Positions 19,623 through 28,459 of a DNA stretch of 64,000 bases are shown in pieces. The first letter of the stretch is position 1. Every line of letters begins with the position of its first letter. The notes beneath the pieces are model-generated. The model saw nothing but the letters and a program-made list of their open reading frames with translations, was not told where the DNA came from and searched no databases. Source of the stretch: Mixta calida (GTDB lineage Bacteria; Pseudomonadota; Gammaproteobacteria; Enterobacterales; Enterobacteriaceae); NCBI RefSeq assembly GCF_002953215.1, contig NZ_CP026378.1, positions 3,640,540 to 3,704,539 on the forward strand. Direction: 5' to 3'. The translations under genes were made by a program, and so were the position numbers.

Positions 19623-21296
19623 ATGTCTTACAGGCTGCTATTTTCGGCATTATTGATTCTGCCCATCACCTCTTTCTCCAGCACTCACAGCGCCATTATT
19701 GAACAACAAAGTCTGCATCAGCAGGAACAGCAAAAGGCGCGCCAGAAAAGCCTGACCACAACCGGGAAAGCGGTACAGGGAAGCGTCACGGTCGCTGACA
19801 ACGACACGGGTGAATTTACCGATACCGAAGGCTGCCTGAGAATAAAGGCGATCCATCTTGAAAACCGCAGCGACCTTCCCGCCTGGCTTCCTGTGCAGCG
19901 CATCGCGGATCGGGGTCTCGGTCGCTGCCTTAACGTTCCAAACGTGCGCCATTTAGTCAGGCTGCTGGAAAATCGCATTATGAAGGCGGGCTATATCACG
20001 TCGAGAGTCAACGTGCCCGATCAGCGGGCGGGCGACGGCACGCTCAGGCTGCGCATTAACGCCGGGCACGTAGGCCAGCTCAAGCTTGCTGAAGGCAGCA
20101 GCGACAATATCTACCTTAACGCCGCTTTTCCCCTGCGCCCAGGCGATCTGCTGGATCTACGCGCCGTCGAACAGGGACTGGAGAATATGCAGCGCGTTCC
20201 CCATACCGATGTCGCGATCCAGCTGGCGCCCGGCGAACAACCCGGCACCAGTGATATCACTGTCTCGCGACAGCAAAACCGCGGCTGGCGCGCCTCGTTC
20301 TGGCTGGATGACGCTGGTAGCCGCTATACCGGACGCTATCAGGGTGGCGCGGCGTTTTATCTCGATAACCCTACCCGGTTAAACGATCTGTTCTATTTTT
20401 CCCTGGGGCAGACGCTGGAATATCAACAGCAGCGCGGCAGCCGCAACTACGCCGCCTGGTATTCAGTGCCCTACGGCTACTGGCTGCTCGATCTCTACGC
20501 CAGCGAAAACCGTTACAGCCAGCCGCTGACCGGCGAGCTGTCGGACTATTACTACAGTGGCAAAAGCCGTAATTTCAGCCTACAACTCAGTCGCCTGCTG
20601 CACCGCGACGCGACGCAGAAAACCACCTTAAGCGCCCAGATCAATCAGCGCGACTACCGCTATTTTCTCAACGATACGGAAATTGAACTGCAGCAAAAAG
20701 AGATAACCAATGCGCGCCTGTCGCTCGCCCACCGCCGCTATCTGGAAAACGGCGTGGTCGACGCCACGCTCAGCCTGCAACGCAACGTGCCGTGGTTTGG
20801 CAACCGCCCTACCACCGAGATGTTGTACAACGGTTATCACCGCGCCGGTCGGCTGATGACGTTTGATATGCAGGCCTGGCTCCCTTTTCAGCTGGCTGGT
20901 GCACAGATGAGCTATCAGCCGCACTTCCTGCTACAGGCGTCGCCCGACAAGCTGGTAAGCCAGGACCGCTTCAGCATTGGCAACCGCTGGAGCGTGCGCG
21001 GTTTCGATGGTGAAAACAGCCTGACCGGCAACAGCGGCTGGTTCCTGAGCAATACCGTTAACCTGCATTTACCACAGTGGGATCAGCGGCTTTATACCGG
21101 CATTGATTACGGGCGTATTATCAGCCGCGCCGACAACGCGGAGGAAGGAAAACAGCTGGCGGGCGGCGTGCTGGGCCTGCGCGGTGAACGCTGGGGAGTC
21201 GGTTATCACCTGTTTGCCGGTACGCCACTCTGGAAGCCTGCGGGCTATCAGACGGATACCATAACGCTCGGCTTCAATGTGCAGTGGGAATATTAA
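19623..21296 (+). CDS. TpsB outer-membrane transporter (ShlB/FhaC/HecB family)
   Basis: Outer-membrane pore that exports and releases the TpsA protein. The 557 residues are the usual length. Signal peptide in the first 23 residues, a periplasmic linker rich in Gln (residues 27-45), two POTRA domains (about 65-215), then a 16-strand barrel of about 350 residues. The conserved L6-loop motif V-R-G-F lies in N-R-W-S-V-R-G-F-D-G near residue 460, and the protein ends in an aromatic residue (Q-W-E-Y), typical for barrels. GGGAAG precedes the ATG. Directly downstream of tpsA with an attenuator between. Confidence 0.93.
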   Translation: MSYRLLFSALLILPITSFSSTHSAIIEQQSLHQQEQQKARQKSLTTTGKAVQGSVTVADNDTGEFTDTEGCLRIKAIHLENRSDLPAWLPVQRIADRGLGRCLNVPNVRHLVRLLENRIMKAGYITSRVNVPDQRAGDGTLRLRINAGHVGQLKLAEGSSDNIYLNAAFPLRPGDLLDLRAVEQGLENMQRVPHTDVAIQLAPGEQPGTSDITVSRQQNRGWRASFWLDDAGSRYTGRYQGGAAFYLDNPTRLNDLFYFSLGQTLEYQQQRGSRNYAAWYSVPYGYWLLDLYASENRYSQPLTGELSDYYYSGKSRNFSLQLSRLLHRDATQKTTLSAQINQRDYRYFLNDTEIELQQKEITNARLSLAHRRYLENGVVDATLSLQRNVPWFGNRPTTEMLYNGYHRAGRLMTFDMQAWLPFQLAGAQMSYQPHFLLQASPDKLVSQDRFSIGNRWSVRGFDGENSLTGNSGWFLSNTVNLHLPQWDQRLYTGIDYGRIISRADNAEEGKQLAGGVLGLRGERWGVGYHLFAGTPLWKPAGYQTDTITLGFNVQWEY

Positions 21297-21312
21297 AACC
21301 GGGGCGCTGGCG

Positions 21313-21360
21313 CCTGACAAAAAGAACAGCCGCGCCACCGTTGTCGGATGTCGCGGCTGT
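21313..21360 (-). terminator. Terminator of the Tm-1/PEP-hydrolase-like operon
   Basis: Stem CAGCCGCG/CGCGGCTG; read on the minus strand it is followed by TTCTTTTTG. It lies about 30 bases beyond the stop of the minus-strand operon. Confidence 0.7.
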
Positions 21361-21391
21361 GATAGCAGGAGCCTGGTGTTGGCGCCGAAAA

Positions 21392-22222
21392 TTAACGCTG
21401 AATAGCTTTAAACTGCTTTGTTGTATTGGTTAACGCGGTTTCCGTCGGCAGCCGCTCCATTGAGCTGGCGCCGTAGAAGCCGTCGCACTGCGGACAGTTG
21501 TTCATAATAAACTGCGCATCTTCCGGTGTGGAAATCGGGCCGCCGTGACACAGCACGATGACATCCTCACGCACCGCTTTCGCCGCCTGCGCCCATTCAT
21601 TAATTAACGGCACGCAATCCTCCAGCTTTAACGCCGTTTCCGCGCCGATATTGCCGCCGGTGGTTAAGCCCATATGCGGCACGATAATATCCGCGCCCGC
21701 TTCGGTCATCGCCACCGCATCCTCAGCGCTGAAGACGTAGGGCGTGGTCAGCATATCTTTCTGATGCGCCAGACGGATCATCTCCACTTCCAGCCCGTAA
21801 CCCATGCCGGTTTCTTCCAGATTGGCGCGGAAGTTACCATCAATCAGGCCGACGGTTGGGAAATTTTGCACGCCGGAAAAGCCCAGCGCCTTAAGATCGT
21901 CAAGAAACTTGTCGAAATGGCAGAAAGGATCGGTGCCGTTAACGCCCGCCAGCACCGGCGTCTTTTTCACGACCGGCAGCACCTCTTTCGCCATATCCAC
22001 CACGATTTCGTTGGCGTTGCCGTAGGCCAGCAGCCCGGCAAGCGAACCGCGTCCCGCCATGCGATAGCGGCCTGAGTTATAAATAACGATCAGATCGATA
22101 CCGCCCGCCTCTTCGCATTTCGCAGAAAGGCCGGTGCCGGCGCCGCCGCCGATAATCGGCTCGCGACGGGCGATCATGGCGCGGAACTTCTCCAGCAACT
22201 CCTGTCGATTAAACGCAGACAT
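21392..22222 (-). CDS. Phosphoenolpyruvate hydrolase family TIM-barrel protein
   Basis: The 276 residues fit the family annotated as PEP hydrolase-like TIM barrel; the physiological substrate is unknown. Visible are the N-terminal [16 protein letters not shown] segment, I-V-I-Y-N-S-G-R-Y near 47, F-P-T-V-G-L-I-D-G near 121, and the barrel-end [12 protein letters not shown] and L-C-H-G-G-P-I segments. It starts three bases after the upstream Tm-1-like gene, forming a two-gene operon. In plants the Tm-1 protein carries both domains on one chain, which supports a joint function. GGGAG lies before the ATG at 22222. Confidence 0.85.
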   Translation of the reverse strand: MSAFNRQELLEKFRAMIARREPIIGGGAGTGLSAKCEEAGGIDLIVIYNSGRYRMAGRGSLAGLLAYGNANEIVVDMAKEVLPVVKKTPVLAGVNGTDPFCHFDKFLDDLKALGFSGVQNFPTVGLIDGNFRANLEETGMGYGLEVEMIRLAHQKDMLTTPYVFSAEDAVAMTEAGADIIVPHMGLTTGGNIGAETALKLEDCVPLINEWAQAAKAVREDVIVLCHGGPISTPEDAQFIMNNCPQCDGFYGASSMERLPTETALTNTTKQFKAIQR

Positions 22223-22224
22223 GA

Positions 22225-23451
22225 TTAAAACTCCCTGGTGTTGATAGTACGAAACGCCTGAACTGCGGCGTCAGCAAACTCTGGATCATTAATGTTATAA
22301 GGTAATTTAATTATTTTTCTTTTTTCGGTCGGTATCAGTTCTGCTTCCAGCGTGGCGATAAAAGCGTCATTCGCTTCGGGCGACCAGAACGGCATGTCCG
22401 GCGCGTCGAGCGCGGAGAAGCCGCCTTCTGGAATCAGGAACCGTACCTCTCCTTCGCAACGATTTAGCTTGGCGGCAATCCACTTCGCTATTTCGCGGTT
22501 TTCCCCTGGTGTGGTGCGCATGAGCGTGACCTGGGCATTATGATGATAGAACAGCCGGTCCGCATATTTTTCCGGCACGCTCGACGGATGGCCGAAATTG
22601 ACCATATCCAGCGCGCCGCAGGAAATAACGCAGGGAATCTGTGAGTGGGCGATGGCGTCAAAGCGCGTTTCGCCGCAGGCCAGTACGCCGCCAGCCAGTA
22701 AATCACAAACTTCCGTGGTGGTGAGATCCAGCACGCCAGCCAGCATGCCGCTCTCCGCCAGTTTTTCCATCGCCATGCCGCCGCTGCCGGTGGCGTGGAA
22801 AACCAGACAATCAAAATCATTTTCCAGTTGCTGGCTCACCGCCTGAATACAGGGCGTGGTGACGCCAAACATGGTCAGCCCCAGCGCTGGCTTATCGTTC
22901 GCGTTTTCATCAGGCTGAAACAGTACCGCGCCGGCGATCTGGTGGGCGGCGTTGCCCAGTACCTTGCGTGAAATGCGGTTCAGCCCCGCCACGTCGGTGA
23001 CGGAATAGAGCATGCTGATGTCGCTGGCGCCGATATAGCCGGAGATATCGCCGGACGCCATAGTAGAAACCATCACTTTCGGCACGCCGACCGGCAAAGC
23101 CTGCATCGCGGGGGTCACCATTGCGGTACCGCCCGAGCCGCCCAGGCCCAGGATACCCGCGACATCCTGACGGGATTTAAGAAAATTCTGGAAAGCGAGG
23201 CTCATGGCGGCGATAGCCGATCCCCGATCGTTGCAGAAGACGGCGTCGATGCCCTGCGGATGAAACGCAGCCACCTCTTCAGGGGTGACATCTGCCTCAG
23301 AAACGCGGCTAAGTGATTGTGCTGACAGGTCAACAGACCTTACCTGAAGGCCAGTTTTCCTTATCAAATCACAAACATAATACAGTTCTATTCCTTTAGT
23401 ATCCGCCGTAGCGGCCACATAGATGTAACCGGTTTCTTCTTTCGTTTTCAT
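22225..23451 (-). CDS. Tm-1-like ATP-binding (UPF0261) protein
   Basis: The 408 residues match UPF0261, the family of the N-terminal ATP-binding domain of tomato Tm-1, an inhibitor of tobamovirus replication; the bacterial function is unknown. Family features are the start [12 protein letters not shown] near residue 9, the glycine-rich [12 protein letters not shown] near residue 100, [11 protein letters not shown] near 220 and [10 protein letters not shown] near 280. First gene of a two-gene operon with the PEP-hydrolase-like gene and divergent from a TetR regulator about 280 bases away, which probably controls it. Confidence 0.85.
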   Translation of the reverse strand: MKTKEETGYIYVAATADTKGIELYYVCDLIRKTGLQVRSVDLSAQSLSRVSEADVTPEEVAAFHPQGIDAVFCNDRGSAIAAMSLAFQNFLKSRQDVAGILGLGGSGGTAMVTPAMQALPVGVPKVMVSTMASGDISGYIGASDISMLYSVTDVAGLNRISRKVLGNAAHQIAGAVLFQPDENANDKPALGLTMFGVTTPCIQAVSQQLENDFDCLVFHATGSGGMAMEKLAESGMLAGVLDLTTTEVCDLLAGGVLACGETRFDAIAHSQIPCVISCGALDMVNFGHPSSVPEKYADRLFYHHNAQVTLMRTTPGENREIAKWIAAKLNRCEGEVRFLIPEGGFSALDAPDMPFWSPEANDAFIATLEAELIPTEKRKIIKLPYNINDPEFADAAVQAFRTINTREF

Positions 23452-23735
23452 TAAACGTTCCTGTTATATTAGCCATTAAAGACTTGATAAAAATGAAATA
23501 AAAACCAAAATGCACTCTACGGGCGGAAAAATTCCCCTCGTTCGAGACAACAGTATCATTGTCACGATTGATAAATCAAGTGAATGAAATGCGCGTCTCG
23601 GCATTATTGAGAAAAAACTGATGATTAACCAGATCGAATTGTTCGCTGTAAAAAACATCAAGTCTGATATAGTGCCGACTGTGCTATGCGACCAGACGGG
23701 CAATCTGCCCGATATTGAGAAAACAAGAGGTTAAA

Positions 23736-24371
23736 GTGATAGAAAGGGACACCCAGGCAGGCATGCCGATGACGTCCACGCGCGCCCGTACGCGCCGGCT
23801 ATTAATCGAAACGGCAATGAAAATGTTCGATAGCGGCAGTTTTCCTTCCATTACTGAAGTGGCGCAGGCCGCACAGCTTTCGCGCGCGACGGCATATCGC
23901 TATTTTCCGACACAAAGCGCCCTCGTCTCCGCCATCGTCACCGAAACGCTCAGCCCGATGAAAAATTTCCAGCCAACACAGGCGGATGTCGGCGATCGCA
24001 TCGACGAACTGCTGGCATTCGCTTTTCCACGCATGCTGCAACATGAGGGCACGCTGCGCGCCGCGTTGCACCTTTCGCTGACGCAGTGGGCGCAGTCGCG
24101 CTCTACCGATCTGCCGATGATTAAAGAAAAGCTGGTGCGCGGCAACCGCAAGCAAACGTTGCAGCGCGTCGTTGAACCGCTGCGCGCAGAGCTGCCGCCC
24201 GCTGTGCTGCAAAAGGTGATGTATGCGCTGTCGCTGGTCTACGGCTCAGAGATCTTTTTGGTGATGAAGGATATCTGGGGCTGCGATGACGATGCGTTGC
24301 AGGATGTTGCCCGCTGGATCGCCAAAGCGATTGTGCGGCAGGCGCGTGAGGACGCACTGTCAAACGACTGA
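23736..24371 (+). CDS. TetR family transcriptional regulator
   Basis: One-component repressor with an N-terminal helix-turn-helix: T-R-A-R-T-R-R-L-L-I-E-T-A-M-K, then S-I-T-E-V-A-Q-A-A-Q-L-S-R-A-T-A-Y-R-Y-F-P (about residues 30-60), and an alpha-helical ligand domain. The GTG at 23736 was chosen because AAGAGG sits seven bases ahead; an earlier TTG (23715) and later ATGs (23763, 23769) are alternatives. 211 residues is the normal size. Divergent from the Tm-1-like/PEP-hydrolase-like operon, its likely target; the ligand is unknown. Confidence 0.85.
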   Translation: MIERDTQAGMPMTSTRARTRRLLIETAMKMFDSGSFPSITEVAQAAQLSRATAYRYFPTQSALVSAIVTETLSPMKNFQPTQADVGDRIDELLAFAFPRMLQHEGTLRAALHLSLTQWAQSRSTDLPMIKEKLVRGNRKQTLQRVVEPLRAELPPAVLQKVMYALSLVYGSEIFLVMKDIWGCDDDALQDVARWIAKAIVRQAREDALSND

Positions 24372-24704
24372 CCAGCGTGCAGGATAGCTTCTTATTCCGG
24401 CGCGCGGGTTACGCACGCGTCGGCTCTCCAGGCTGGCCAGCCTTATCGCCGTTTAGTCCGGGCTAAGCGGTTTTATCATGTTGTCGTGTTTTCCCGCGTG
24501 GTCAAAGATAGCGACGCCCGCTTGCCCCTATTAGTAAGGGATTACAACAGTCCTTCTCGTCGTCTGACACATATTCTTTTGTCCGCTGTACAAGCGCGTC
24601 GGAAAAAGCGAAAATCGTTGCAGGATTTTACCGGAATAGTTATCGCTTTCTGGGGCGGGTTTTGTAATTCAGATGCAAAACAACATCATCGAAATGGAGC
24701 TAGC
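24372..24704. other. Spacer between tetR and luxI, no gene seen
   Basis: Holds the leader of luxI. An open frame continues upstream of the luxI ATG, but it lacks family similarity and a ribosome site. CGCTGTACAAGCG near 24586 is a short imperfect dyad; it is too short for a lux box. GGAG before 24705 fixes the luxI start. Confidence 0.5.
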
Positions 24705-25355
24705 ATGATAAATTTTCTTGATATCAACTACCAAAAATTATCAGAACAGAGGTCAAGTGAACTCTTTATCCTGAGAAAGGAAACCTTTAAGGATCGCCTG
24801 GACTGGGCTGTTAACTGCATCAACGGTATGGAATTTGATGAGTATGATAATGAGCATACTACATACGTCTTTGGTATCCATAACGATAACGTATTATGCA
24901 GCGTGAGATTTATCGAAACCCGCTATCCAAATATGATCAGCCACACCTTTGCGCCATGGTTTGATAAAGTCGAACTGCCGCAGGGGAACTATATTGAGTC
25001 AAGCCGTTTTTTCGTCGATAAAGATCGCGCCCGCAGTACGGAACTCTATCAATATCCTATTAGCAACATGCTGTTTCTGGCGATGGTGAATTATGCACGC
25101 CATTACGGCTATGAGGGAATATATACGTTGGTCAGCCATGCGATGTTACGCATTCTGAAACGTTCCGGCTGGCAAATTTCCGTTATTGAGCAGACGCTTT
25201 CCGAGAAAAAAGAGAAAATCTATATCGTATTTCTTCCCATCGACGATCAAAACCGCAACACGCTGATTGAAAAAGCCAACCCGGATAAACTTTTTATTGA
25301 CAAAGAGTTAGCAAATTGGCCGCTGAATTTTCAGCCTAACCGGCAGCCGGTTTAA
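24705..25355 (+). CDS. Acyl-homoserine-lactone synthase (EsaI/LuxI family)
   Basis: Makes an N-acyl-homoserine lactone signal from SAM and an acyl-ACP. The 216-residue product aligns with EsaI of Pantoea stewartii and shows every invariant LuxI residue at the expected place: R24, F28, W34, D45, D48, R68, E98 and R101 (S-S-R-F-F-V-D). Later S-x-A-M-L-R-I-L-K-R-S-G-W also fits. Its 3' end overlaps the convergent luxR gene by 20 bases, the same geometry as esaI/esaR. Lower GC than the core genes suggests acquisition. The acyl chain cannot be read with certainty; the EsaI relationship hints at 3-oxo-C6. Confidence 0.93.
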   Translation: MINFLDINYQKLSEQRSSELFILRKETFKDRLDWAVNCINGMEFDEYDNEHTTYVFGIHNDNVLCSVRFIETRYPNMISHTFAPWFDKVELPQGNYIESSRFFVDKDRARSTELYQYPISNMLFLAMVNYARHYGYEGIYTLVSHAMLRILKRSGWQISVIEQTLSEKKEKIYIVFLPIDDQNRNTLIEKANPDKLFIDKELANWPLNFQPNRQPV

Positions 25356-26073
25356 TCAGCTGTAGCTCAACGCCCATCCTGATGGCATGTTTCGCGTTCA
25401 TTACGCCCAGTTTTTTCACCACGTTGCCAATGTGAAACTTCACAGTGCTGACTTTAATGCCCAGGATGAGCGCTATTTCCTGATAGGTTTTGCCGACGCT
25501 TGCCCAATAAAGGATCTCATTTTCACGCGGCGAGAAAATATCTTTGCTTAACTGCTTTTTAGCGGCGGTGTTGCTGTCCAGTTCCTTGTAGAGCGTGACA
25601 ATTTTGTCATGCACTTTAATAAGCAGCATCTGCAGCTTATCTTCATTGTCTTTAACAATCGCCTCGGTCTCATTAACGCCATTTTCATTCATCAGAATAG
25701 AGAGCAGCGCGAGGTTATTGTAATAATCATGCAAAATAAATGTATGGCCGTTTACAATTTTATAATTTTTAGACAGGTTAAATATTTTAGAAAAATTGAG
25801 TTCGCTATTAATGGTAATATTCTCATCCCATGAGAAAGGAGCGATGCGTGTAAAGGAAGCGATAACAACCGGATCGATTTGTTGAAAATTATTTTCTTTA
25901 TAGATATCCACCCATTCGGAAGGATAATTGGAAATAATCACCATATCAGCGGGATTTTTTTTATTTAACACCATGTAAGCGTATTTTAAATCACCAAGCT
26001 GCTTTAACTTTCTGTCGAAATAATGCTGAGCGGTGTCGATGATCGCCTGATTTTCTGTGAAAAATAGTGACAT
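25336..26073 (-). CDS. Quorum-sensing regulator (EsaR/LuxR family)
   Basis: Acyl-homoserine-lactone-responsive DNA-binding protein. From the ATG at 26073 (M-S-L-F-F-T-E-N) the 245 residues align with EsaR. The autoinducer domain shows W58, Y62, D71 and W84-type residues (Y-P-S-E-W, I-D-P-V, F-S-W-D-E-N-I), and the C-terminal LuxR helix-turn-helix runs from about 178 (F-S-P-R-E-N-E-I-L-Y-W-A-S-V-G-K-T) through V-S-T-V-K-F-H-I-G-N-V-V-K-K-L. EsaR-type proteins bind DNA without ligand and are released by the signal; this mode is inferred here. Convergent with luxI. Confidence 0.92.
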   Translation of the reverse strand: MSLFFTENQAIIDTAQHYFDRKLKQLGDLKYAYMVLNKKNPADMVIISNYPSEWVDIYKENNFQQIDPVVIASFTRIAPFSWDENITINSELNFSKIFNLSKNYKIVNGHTFILHDYYNNLALLSILMNENGVNETEAIVKDNEDKLQMLLIKVHDKIVTLYKELDSNTAAKKQLSKDIFSPRENEILYWASVGKTYQEIALILGIKVSTVKFHIGNVVKKLGVMNAKHAIRMGVELQLIKPAAG

Positions 26074-26126
26074 CCTTAACCTCAAAATAACGTTATATCT
26101 TCCCTAATCTACCCGCAAAGGCAGGG

Positions 26127-26146
26127 CCCTGTACCTAAGTCTAACT
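26127..26146 (-). promoter_or_regulatory. Candidate EsaR-type box upstream of luxR
   Basis: CCCTGTACCTAAGTCTAACT lies about 55 bases before the luxR start. It keeps the left half CCTGTAC of the P. stewartii esaR box and matches it at about 12 of 20 positions; the right half is degenerate. Autoregulation is inferred. Confidence 0.45.
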
Positions 26147-26207
26147 TACAAGCTGGTTCGCTACATCGTAAAGTGTATGAAAGTAAAAGACAAAGATTAA
26201 ATTTTAA

Positions 26208-26239
26208 GCAAAAAAAACCTGACCATTTGAGATCAGGTT
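26208..26239 (-). terminator. Terminator of speC
   Basis: On the minus strand, stem AACCTGA/TCAGGTT with a ten-base loop followed by eight T residues, 76 bases beyond the speC stop. Confidence 0.85.
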
Positions 26240-26314
26240 GCCATTTGGCCAACACCAGGGAAAATTTATCTAAAAATTATCATACAGTTAACGTTGTGAG
26301 GTCAAGGTAATCCC

Positions 26315-28459
26315 TCAGTCTGTAATGATATATCCATATAACCGTTTTACTCCCCGCTCATCCGTTTCGCTATAAACGCCCTGCAATTCCGGTGAAAAAC
26401 CAGGCAAAAGATTAAGCCCCTCCTCCAGCGCCAGGAAGTAACGCTGCGCCGCTCCGCCCCAGACTTCTCCTGGCACCACGCACAGCACGCCTGGCGGATA
26501 AGGCAGCGCGCCTTCCGCAGCAATGCGCCCTTCCGCCTGCGCAATGGGCACCAGCTCGACGTTGCCGCGAATAAAAGCCTGATTGGCGTCCTGCGGATTC
26601 ATCTTCACCTGCGGCAGACTCGCCTGTCGGAACATCGCCTTCTGCAAATCTTTTACGCCGTAGCCGACATAAAGATCGTGCATCTCCTGACATAAGCGGC
26701 GCAGGCCGTAACCGCGATAGCGCGCCTCATGCTTGCTGTACAACACCGGCAGAACCTCGCTCATCGGCGAATCCGCCTCAATATGCTGTTCGAACCGCAC
26801 CAGCATCGCCACCAGATGCGCCATTTTCGCGGCGCTTTCCGCGGGAGTCAGCAGAAACAGAATCGAATTCAAATCGCTTTTTTCCGGCACGATGCCGTTT
26901 TCACGCAGGAAGTTGGCGAGAATAGCGGCCGGCACGCCAAATTCGCTGTATTCGCCGCTGGCGGCATCAATGCCGGGCGTGGTCAACAACAGCTTACAGG
27001 GATCGACGAGGTATTGATCTTCGGCGTAACCCGTAAAGCCATGCCAGCGGTCCTGCGGCGCGAAGCTGAAATAACGCGCGTCGCGCGCAATCTCTGCGGT
27101 GGGTGCCGCCTGCCACGGAGCGCCATTAACGCTTTCCGGCACAAAGGGGCGAATCAAACGGCACTGCGTCAGAATCGCCTTACGCGCCTCGATGCCCAGC
27201 ATAACGCACTCGTGCCACAGCCGACGTCCCGCCTCGCCCTGATGTATTTTGGCATTCACGTCCAGCGCGGCGAACAGCGGATAAAACGGGCTGGTCGACG
27301 CATGCAGCATAAAGGCGTTATTCAGCCGCTTGTGGCTACAAAAGCGTTTCTGCCCGCGAATATGGTTATCTTTTTTATGAATCTGCGAGGTTTGCGAAAA
27401 ACCGGCCTGCTGTTTATGCACCGACTGGGTAACGAAGATGCCCGGATCGTTCGCATTCAGCTCAAGCAGCAGCGGTGAACAGGCTTCCATAATCGGAATA
27501 AACTGCTCATAGCCTACCCAGGCGGAATCAAACAGAATGTAATCGCACAGATGGCCGATGCGGTCGATCACCTGCCGGGCGTTATAAACGGTGCCGTCAT
27601 AGGTGCCCAGCTGGATAATCGCCAGGCGAAACGGCCGCGCTTCGTCGGCGCGTTCCGGCGCGACGGCGCGCAGCTGCTCGCGCAGATATTCCTCATCGAA
27701 ACAGTGGGCGTCGATGCCGCCGATAAAACCGAAGGGATTGCGCGCCGCTTCCAGATAGACCGGCGTCGCGCCCGCCTGAATCAGCGCGCCGTGATGGTTG
27801 GATTTATGGTTATTGCGGTCGAACAGCACCAGATCGCCGCGCGTCAGCAGCGCGTTGGTCACGACTTTATTGGCGCTGGAGGTACCGTTCAGCACGAAAT
27901 AGGTTTTATCGGCGTTGAACACTTTGGCGGCGAACTTCTGCGCATCCTTCGCCGATCCCTCATGGATCAGCAGATCGCCCAGCCGGACGTCGGCATTGCA
28001 CATATCGGAACGGAACAGGTTCTCGCCATAGAATGACCAGAATTGCCGCCCCGCCGGATGCTTTTTGAAAAACGCCCCGCCCTGGTGCCCCGGACAGGCG
28101 AAGGTGCTGTTATTCATGGCGACATATTTGGTCAGAGTATCGAAAAACGGCGGCAGCAGTCCGGCCTCATACTCCTCCGCAGCCTGCGCCAGCCGCGCCA
28201 GCGATTCGGCGCTGCCGTCCAGCAGCCCGGTAACCGGCGGCAGGCTTTCCGCTTCGCTCGCCTGGCTGACTGCCAGGAAAACCGGGAAAGAGAAACCGGT
28301 ATGGCGCAGCAGCCCCAGTATGCCGCTGCGCGCCTCCGCTACCGAGACGACAACCGCCGCCACATCCGTAAAGTCGGTGCTGTCGAGCGCCACAACGTCG
28401 CGTCCGACGGTCAGTGCTGGCGCCAGCGCGGCGCTGGCGGCTATTTTCAGTGGGTTCAT
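26315..28459 (-). CDS. speC: Ornithine decarboxylase
   Basis: PLP enzyme that converts ornithine to putrescine. The 714 residues align along the whole length with E. coli SpeC (711). Wing domain in the first 105 residues, then the PLP domain with C-P-G-H-Q near residue 121, D-S-A-W-V-G-Y near 315 and the PLP lysine in S-V-H-K-Q-Q-A-G near 345, and the C-terminal segment G-V-L-C-V-V-P-G-E-V-W. Biosynthetic SpeC and inducible SpeF are close; SpeC is chosen for similarity and because speC follows mltC/nupG in E. coli. ATG at 28459 gives the family start; a 13-codon upstream extension was rejected. A long 5' leader may regulate it. Confidence 0.93.
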   Translation of the reverse strand: MNPLKIAASAALAPALTVGRDVVALDSTDFTDVAAVVVSVAEARSGILGLLRHTGFSFPVFLAVSQASEAESLPPVTGLLDGSAESLARLAQAAEEYEAGLLPPFFDTLTKYVAMNNSTFACPGHQGGAFFKKHPAGRQFWSFYGENLFRSDMCNADVRLGDLLIHEGSAKDAQKFAAKVFNADKTYFVLNGTSSANKVVTNALLTRGDLVLFDRNNHKSNHHGALIQAGATPVYLEAARNPFGFIGGIDAHCFDEEYLREQLRAVAPERADEARPFRLAIIQLGTYDGTVYNARQVIDRIGHLCDYILFDSAWVGYEQFIPIMEACSPLLLELNANDPGIFVTQSVHKQQAGFSQTSQIHKKDNHIRGQKRFCSHKRLNNAFMLHASTSPFYPLFAALDVNAKIHQGEAGRRLWHECVMLGIEARKAILTQCRLIRPFVPESVNGAPWQAAPTAEIARDARYFSFAPQDRWHGFTGYAEDQYLVDPCKLLLTTPGIDAASGEYSEFGVPAAILANFLRENGIVPEKSDLNSILFLLTPAESAAKMAHLVAMLVRFEQHIEADSPMSEVLPVLYSKHEARYRGYGLRRLCQEMHDLYVGYGVKDLQKAMFRQASLPQVKMNPQDANQAFIRGNVELVPIAQAEGRIAAEGALPYPPGVLCVVPGEVWGGAAQRYFLALEEGLNLLPGFSPELQGVYSETDERGVKRLYGYIITD

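Noticed and set aside
23460..23735. ATAGTGC...GTGCTAT near 23670-23690 as the TetR operator
   Set aside because: Only about five base pairs per arm match; not enough to call.
24586..24598. Dyad CGCTGTACAAGCG as a lux box for luxI
   Set aside because: Too short and over 100 bases from the luxI start; it does not match the 20-base lux/esa box.
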